A stretch of DNA of 16,289 bases from SIG701 sp045539595 (lineage in GTDB: Bacteria > Bacillota > Clostridia > Oscillospirales > CAG-272): positions 1 through 16,289 of the forward strand of contig JAZQFQ010000011.1 in NCBI GenBank assembly GCA_045539595.1, read 5' to 3'. A program made the position numbers and the translations under genes. A model generated the notes under the pieces. The model was not told where the DNA came from, did not search any database, and was given only the letters and a program-made list of their open reading frames with translations. Shown piece by piece: positions 13,570 to 16,289 of the stretch. Position 1 is the stretch's first letter. Each line of letters starts with the position of its first letter.

Positions 13570-14829
13570 ATGTCCTCATACAGTGAACTTATCAAAAACT
13601 TTGAAAAAATCCGAGCGTATATGCGCGATTTCTACGTTTACGGATTCAAGAGCCGCGATGATTACCAGAGCAAGAGCGCACGTTCCTATGATGACGAGCG
13701 TCGCCGTATCGAAAGCTGGCTTGGCGATCATATGAGCTTTGTTCGCACTCCTGAGGGTAAAAACGTTTTCATTTCCATCGATAGCCGCACGATCCGACAC
13801 AATCCATTGTATAACGCTTGGAAAGCCAAGAGCTTTACCGATGGCGACATCACGCTCCATTTCATTCTCTTTGACATTCTCCACGATCCATCCGTGAAGA
13901 AAACCATTTCCGAGTTGCTTGAAGAGATCGACGGGAAATATCTGTCAAGCTTTGAAAGCCCTATGATGTTTGACGAGTCCACCGTTCGCAAAAAGCTCAA
14001 GGAATACTGCGAAGCCGGAATTATCGTGACAGAAAAAGAAGGTCGGAAAGCATATTATCGCAGAACGGATAGCACCGACATTTCCGATCTTAACGATGTT
14101 CTGCATTACTTCTCCGAGGTTGCGCCCTGCGGTGTGATCGGATCGTTTATCCTCGACAAAGAAGAATCCGACACCGATGCTTTCACATTCAAGCATCACT
14201 ATATAACAGGCGCAATCGATAGCGGTGTTCTTGCCTCTCTTTTCACCGCAATGAAAGAAAAGCGCGCTGTGACGATATCGAATATGAGCCGTCGCAGAGA
14301 TATGCCAAGACGAAACCGAATCGTCCCGCTTCGCGTTTTTATCAGTGTGCAAAGCGGCAGACAGCATCTATTTGCGTATCTGCCCGAGTATAATTCCTTC
14401 ACCTCTTACCGCGTAGATTACCTATCAAACGTAAAACTTGAAGATCATACGCCTCGTTTCGATGAACTCCGCACAGAGCTTGACCGGATGCAAGGCAAGA
14501 TGTGGGGTGTCAGCGTAAAACGCAACAAATGGGGTATCGAACACCTTGAGCACGTAGAGTTTACAGTCAAGGTAGACGACAACGAGGAATATATTATAAG
14601 GCGTCTGGAGCGCGAAAAGCGCGTCGGAACAGTGGAAAAGCTTGACGAAAACACCTACCTCTTTTCAGCAGACGTCTACGATTCAAGCGAGATGATCCCT
14701 TGGATCCGGACCTTTATTTGCCGTATCGTAAAAATGAACTTCTCCAATCGCAGTGTTGAAAATCAATTCAAGAAGGATTTGGACGCGATGTATCGGATGT
14801 ACGATATCAGAGAGGAGGCAGACGAATGA
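13570..14829 (+). CDS. WYL-domain transcriptional regulator, first of a pair
   Basis: 419 residues, AAAGGAG 8 bases upstream of the ATG. The N-terminal ~75 residues (YVYGFKSRDDY, SYDDERRRIESWL) form an unusual basic helical region. A winged-helix-like segment follows (~98-165; ITLHFILFDILHD, ISELLEEID, STVRKKLKEYCEAGIIV, then a basic wing). A WYL-like domain covers ~215-300 (RRNRIVPLRVFISVQSGRQH, SYRVDYLSNVKLED), and a C-terminal WCX-like extension covers ~315-410 (EFTVKVDDNEEYIIRRLERE). WYL proteins sense nucleic acid or nucleotide ligands and often act as repressors. The WYL tripeptide itself is replaced by HLF. It overlaps the partner gene by four bases. Confidence 0.8.
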   Translation: MSSYSELIKNFEKIRAYMRDFYVYGFKSRDDYQSKSARSYDDERRRIESWLGDHMSFVRTPEGKNVFISIDSRTIRHNPLYNAWKAKSFTDGDITLHFILFDILHDPSVKKTISELLEEIDGKYLSSFESPMMFDESTVRKKLKEYCEAGIIVTEKEGRKAYYRRTDSTDISDLNDVLHYFSEVAPCGVIGSFILDKEESDTDAFTFKHHYITGAIDSGVLASLFTAMKEKRAVTISNMSRRRDMPRRNRIVPLRVFISVQSGRQHLFAYLPEYNSFTSYRVDYLSNVKLEDHTPRFDELRTELDRMQGKMWGVSVKRNKWGIEHLEHVEFTVKVDDNEEYIIRRLEREKRVGTVEKLDENTYLFSADVYDSSEMIPWIRTFICRIVKMNFSNRSVENQFKKDLDAMYRMYDIREEADE

Positions 14830-15737
14830 TATTCAGCGAGCTTTACTCTGCATATTACAATACGGTTGCCGCTATTATTTCGGGTATCCTTGACGGCGAG
14901 CATTCCGAAAAGGAATTGCAGAAGATCGTAACCGAGCGAGCCTTTGGAGAGAGCCTGCTTACCATTATGCTATCTTTAAAGAGTGAAAAATGGCAATTGG
15001 TACACTCCGATATGACCACCTCACTTGCACACAAGCCGACAATGCCTCTGACCACGCTTCAAAAGCAATGGCTGAAAGCAATTTCGCTTGACCCGCGTGT
15101 AAGGTTGTTTGGTGTGGAATTTCCCGACCTTGAGGATGTAGAGCCTCTTTTCACTTCGGCGGACTATCACGTCTACGATAAATACGGTGATGGCGATCCC
15201 TTTGAGGATGAAGAATACATAAGACAATTCCAAATCATTTTAGAGGCGATACGGAAAGATTCGCAGATCAAATTTGAAATGGTCAATCGCAAAGGCAACA
15301 CAATGTTCGTCAGATGCCGCCCTGTAAGACTCGAATATTCCGAAAAGGATGACAAGTTCAGATTGATCACTGCGGGATGGCGCGCCGTTTCAACCGTCAA
15401 CCTTGCCAAGATCCGCTCTTGTGCGCATTACACCGGAGAAAGGCAATCGGTAGGTGAGGAAAAGGCGGTGATTTACGACACGATCACCGTAAAGATTCGT
15501 GACGAGCGAAACGCCATGGAACGATTTATGCTGCATTTTGCCCATTTTGAAAAGCAAGCCGAGAAGCTTGACCGAAAAAATTATCTCGTAAAAATCAAAT
15601 ATGCTCACGATGATGAACCCGAAATGGTGATAAGAATCCTTTCCTTTGGACCGATGGTAGAGGTTATCGGATCGGAATCTTTCAAACAATTGATCATCGA
15701 AAAGCTGAAAAAACAGTTAAATTGTGGATTAAAATAG
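14826..15737 (+). CDS. WYL-like regulator, second of the pair
   Basis: 303 residues; its ATG shares an ATGA with the stop of the first WYL gene, so both are made together. The N-terminus (SELYSAYYNTVAAIISGILD, LTTLQKQWLKAISLDPRVRLFG) is helical, lacks an obvious winged helix and may mediate pairing. Residues ~155-205 resemble a WYL beta-barrel (QIKFEMVNRKGN, RPVRLEYSEKDDKFRLITAGW), followed by a WCX-like tail (ITVKIRDERNAMERFMLHFA). Paired WYL regulators such as PafB/PafC act as heteromers; this arrangement suggests the same. The genes controlled are unknown. A terminator follows immediately. Confidence 0.75.
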   Translation: MIFSELYSAYYNTVAAIISGILDGEHSEKELQKIVTERAFGESLLTIMLSLKSEKWQLVHSDMTTSLAHKPTMPLTTLQKQWLKAISLDPRVRLFGVEFPDLEDVEPLFTSADYHVYDKYGDGDPFEDEEYIRQFQIILEAIRKDSQIKFEMVNRKGNTMFVRCRPVRLEYSEKDDKFRLITAGWRAVSTVNLAKIRSCAHYTGERQSVGEEKAVIYDTITVKIRDERNAMERFMLHFAHFEKQAEKLDRKNYLVKIKYAHDDEPEMVIRILSFGPMVEVIGSESFKQLIIEKLKKQLNCGLK

Positions 15738-15739
15738 CG

Positions 15740-15766
15740 AAAAAGCTCTCATTTGAGGGCTTTTTT
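15740..15766 (+). terminator. Terminator of the WYL pair
   Basis: AAAAAGCTCTCA pairs with TGAGGGCTTTTT (one T-G pair), ending in six Ts at 15761-15766, just after the stop at 15737. Confidence 0.88.
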
Positions 15767-15796
15767 GTTGTTTTCGTAGCTTTTTGCTTGCCTTAG

Positions 15797-15852
15797 GAAA
15801 TATTCCGTTTTCTCTTGCGAAACGCGGTTGTTCAAACCGCGAGGAATATTTC
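15797..15852. repeat. Nested inverted repeat (stem with inner hairpin)
   Basis: GAAATATTCC (15797-15806) is perfectly complementary to GGAATATTTC (15843-15852). Inside it CGCGGTT (15823-15829) pairs with AACCGCG (15835-15841) around GTTCA. Two nested perfect stems are unlikely by chance. It could be a structured RNA, a protein-binding site or the end of a small mobile unit. Confidence 0.6.
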
Positions 15853-15854
15853 AG

Positions 15855-15902
15855 CACGGCGCAAATGTTCGTTCAATTTATTGAAAAATTGCACGCGCCG
15901 TG
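15855..15902. repeat. Second large inverted repeat
   Basis: CACGGCGC (15855-15862) pairs with GCGCCGTG (15895-15902). Inside, CAATTT (15874-15879) pairs with AAATTG (15886-15891). It lies two bases after the preceding structure. Confidence 0.6.
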
Positions 15903-15973
15903 TGTTTTCGCAGCTTTTTTTCCGTGAAAAACGGTGACCGGAATGGTAAAATATGCTTGCAAGGTTACTTCAA

Positions 15974-16097
15974 GCGAGTGTTTGAGTCAATCCTTCACAG
16001 CGGTGCACGAGGATATTCCAAAGTGTATGCCAGAAGAACACTTGCTCCTTGAGCCTGTCAAGCTCGATATTCGCGGGTTCGAATCCCGCCGTGCGTT
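15974..16097 (+). other. tRNA-like 3' half and pairing upstream segment
   Basis: TGAGC-CTGTCAA-GCTCG (16050-16066) looks like an anticodon arm with T33 and anticodon GTC (Asp). GCGGG-TTCGAAT-CCCGC (16073-16089) is a perfect T-arm. However, the segment between them is six bases, there is no D-arm with GG and no matching 5' acceptor, and no CCA follows. Upstream, GCGAGTGTT (15974-15982) can pair with AACACTTGC (16037-16045). It is therefore not a functional tRNA gene; it may be a tRNA remnant, an attachment-site scar or part of a structured RNA. Confidence 0.35.
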
Positions 16098-16289
16098 GCA
16101 AAACGTATCGCCAGTGGATTGGTTTTGTCCTTCGGGACGCAAAAGAACGGTACACGAAATCGTGTGCGAGAACGTTTTTATTCAGACATTCGTTATCATT
16201 CGGCAAAGCGAGATGCGCTTCGGTACATCTCGCAGAGCAATGCAAAAGCGAGCCTTGCCTGAGAATGGATACCGTGTTATCCCAAACAG
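16098..16289. other. Non-coding, hairpin-rich right edge
   Basis: I see no convincing gene here. Local stems include GTCC-TTCG-GGAC (16127-16138), flanked by complementary TTTT and AAAA. Others are ACACGA/TCGTGT (16152-16165) and an 8-bp stem GCGAGATG / CATCTCGC (16208-16215 with 16226-16233). There is no promoter or terminator that I can defend. Confidence 0.5.

Larger units (their letters stand above)
15769..15919 (+). repeat. Short direct repeat flanking two large stem-loops
   Basis: TGTTTTCGTAGCTTTTT at 15769-15785 and TGTTTTCGCAGCTTTTT at 15903-15919 differ at one of 17 positions and lie 134 bases apart. The interval contains the two large inverted repeats listed next. Confidence 0.6.

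Noticed and set aside
16050..16097. A functional tRNA-Asp gene
   Set aside because: There is no D-arm with GG, no 5' acceptor pairing with the sequence after the T-arm, a six-base variable segment and no CCA end.
15970..16245. 91-codon minus-strand frame in the right-hand structured region
   Set aside because: It reads through the T-arm-like sequence (giving AGFEP, a frequent artefact of tRNA-like DNA), has no good ribosome binding site and crosses several hairpins.
1..16289. CRISPR array, insertion sequence or rRNA operon
   Set aside because: I found no regularly spaced repeats, no transposase other than the serine recombinase, and no rRNA-like sequence.

Overview
The window most likely comes from a spore-forming clostridium of roughly balanced base composition, probably an uncultured gut lineage related to the Ruminococcaceae/Oscillospirales. 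This is inferred from a SpoVT-type regulator, a CotJC-like manganese catalase, strong AAAGGAG-type ribosome binding sites and the type of mobilisable element present. No rRNA or other taxonomic marker is available.

Left part (1-3655), plus strand: the tail of an integrative mobilisable element. The 3' part of a probable MobP-type relaxase with a Sel1-repeat tail enters from the left edge. A second complete gene for a coiled-coil, C-terminally membrane-anchored protein lies inside it in another frame, as in mobA/mobB of RSF1010 and mbeA/mbeB/mbeD of ColE1. A small SHOCT-like protein follows, then a hairpin-rich leader with a good promoter, then a large serine recombinase with its own terminator. 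The element probably ends close by.

Middle part (3656-9588), minus strand: chromosomal-looking genes. Going rightwards these are spoVT, topB (topoisomerase III), a manganese catalase, a 50-residue unknown protein and a YyaL/DUF255 thioredoxin-fold protein. The last three are probably one transcription unit (yyaL, small gene, catalase). Terminators follow catalase, topB and spoVT, and promoters can be proposed for topB and spoVT.

Right part (9674-13525), plus strand: one promoter with a perfect palindrome over its -10 box, followed by seven genes in which every gene overlaps the next by 4 to 23 bases. They encode a MutT-like Nudix hydrolase, a stand-alone TipAS drug-binding domain, a short-chain dehydrogenase, a nucleotidyltransferase-like protein, a FlaR-type P-loop kinase, a CPBP membrane protease and a short peptide deformylase with an altered motif 1. 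A 13-codon remnant, apparently the start of a broken gene, follows.

Far right (13570-16289): two translationally coupled WYL-type regulators ending in a terminator, then about 550 bases without a convincing gene. That stretch is packed with stem-loops and contains a tRNA-like 3' half. The most unusual items are the overprinted mobilisation gene, the fully overlapping antibiotic/stress-like operon, the broken gene beside the WYL pair, and the structured terminal region.
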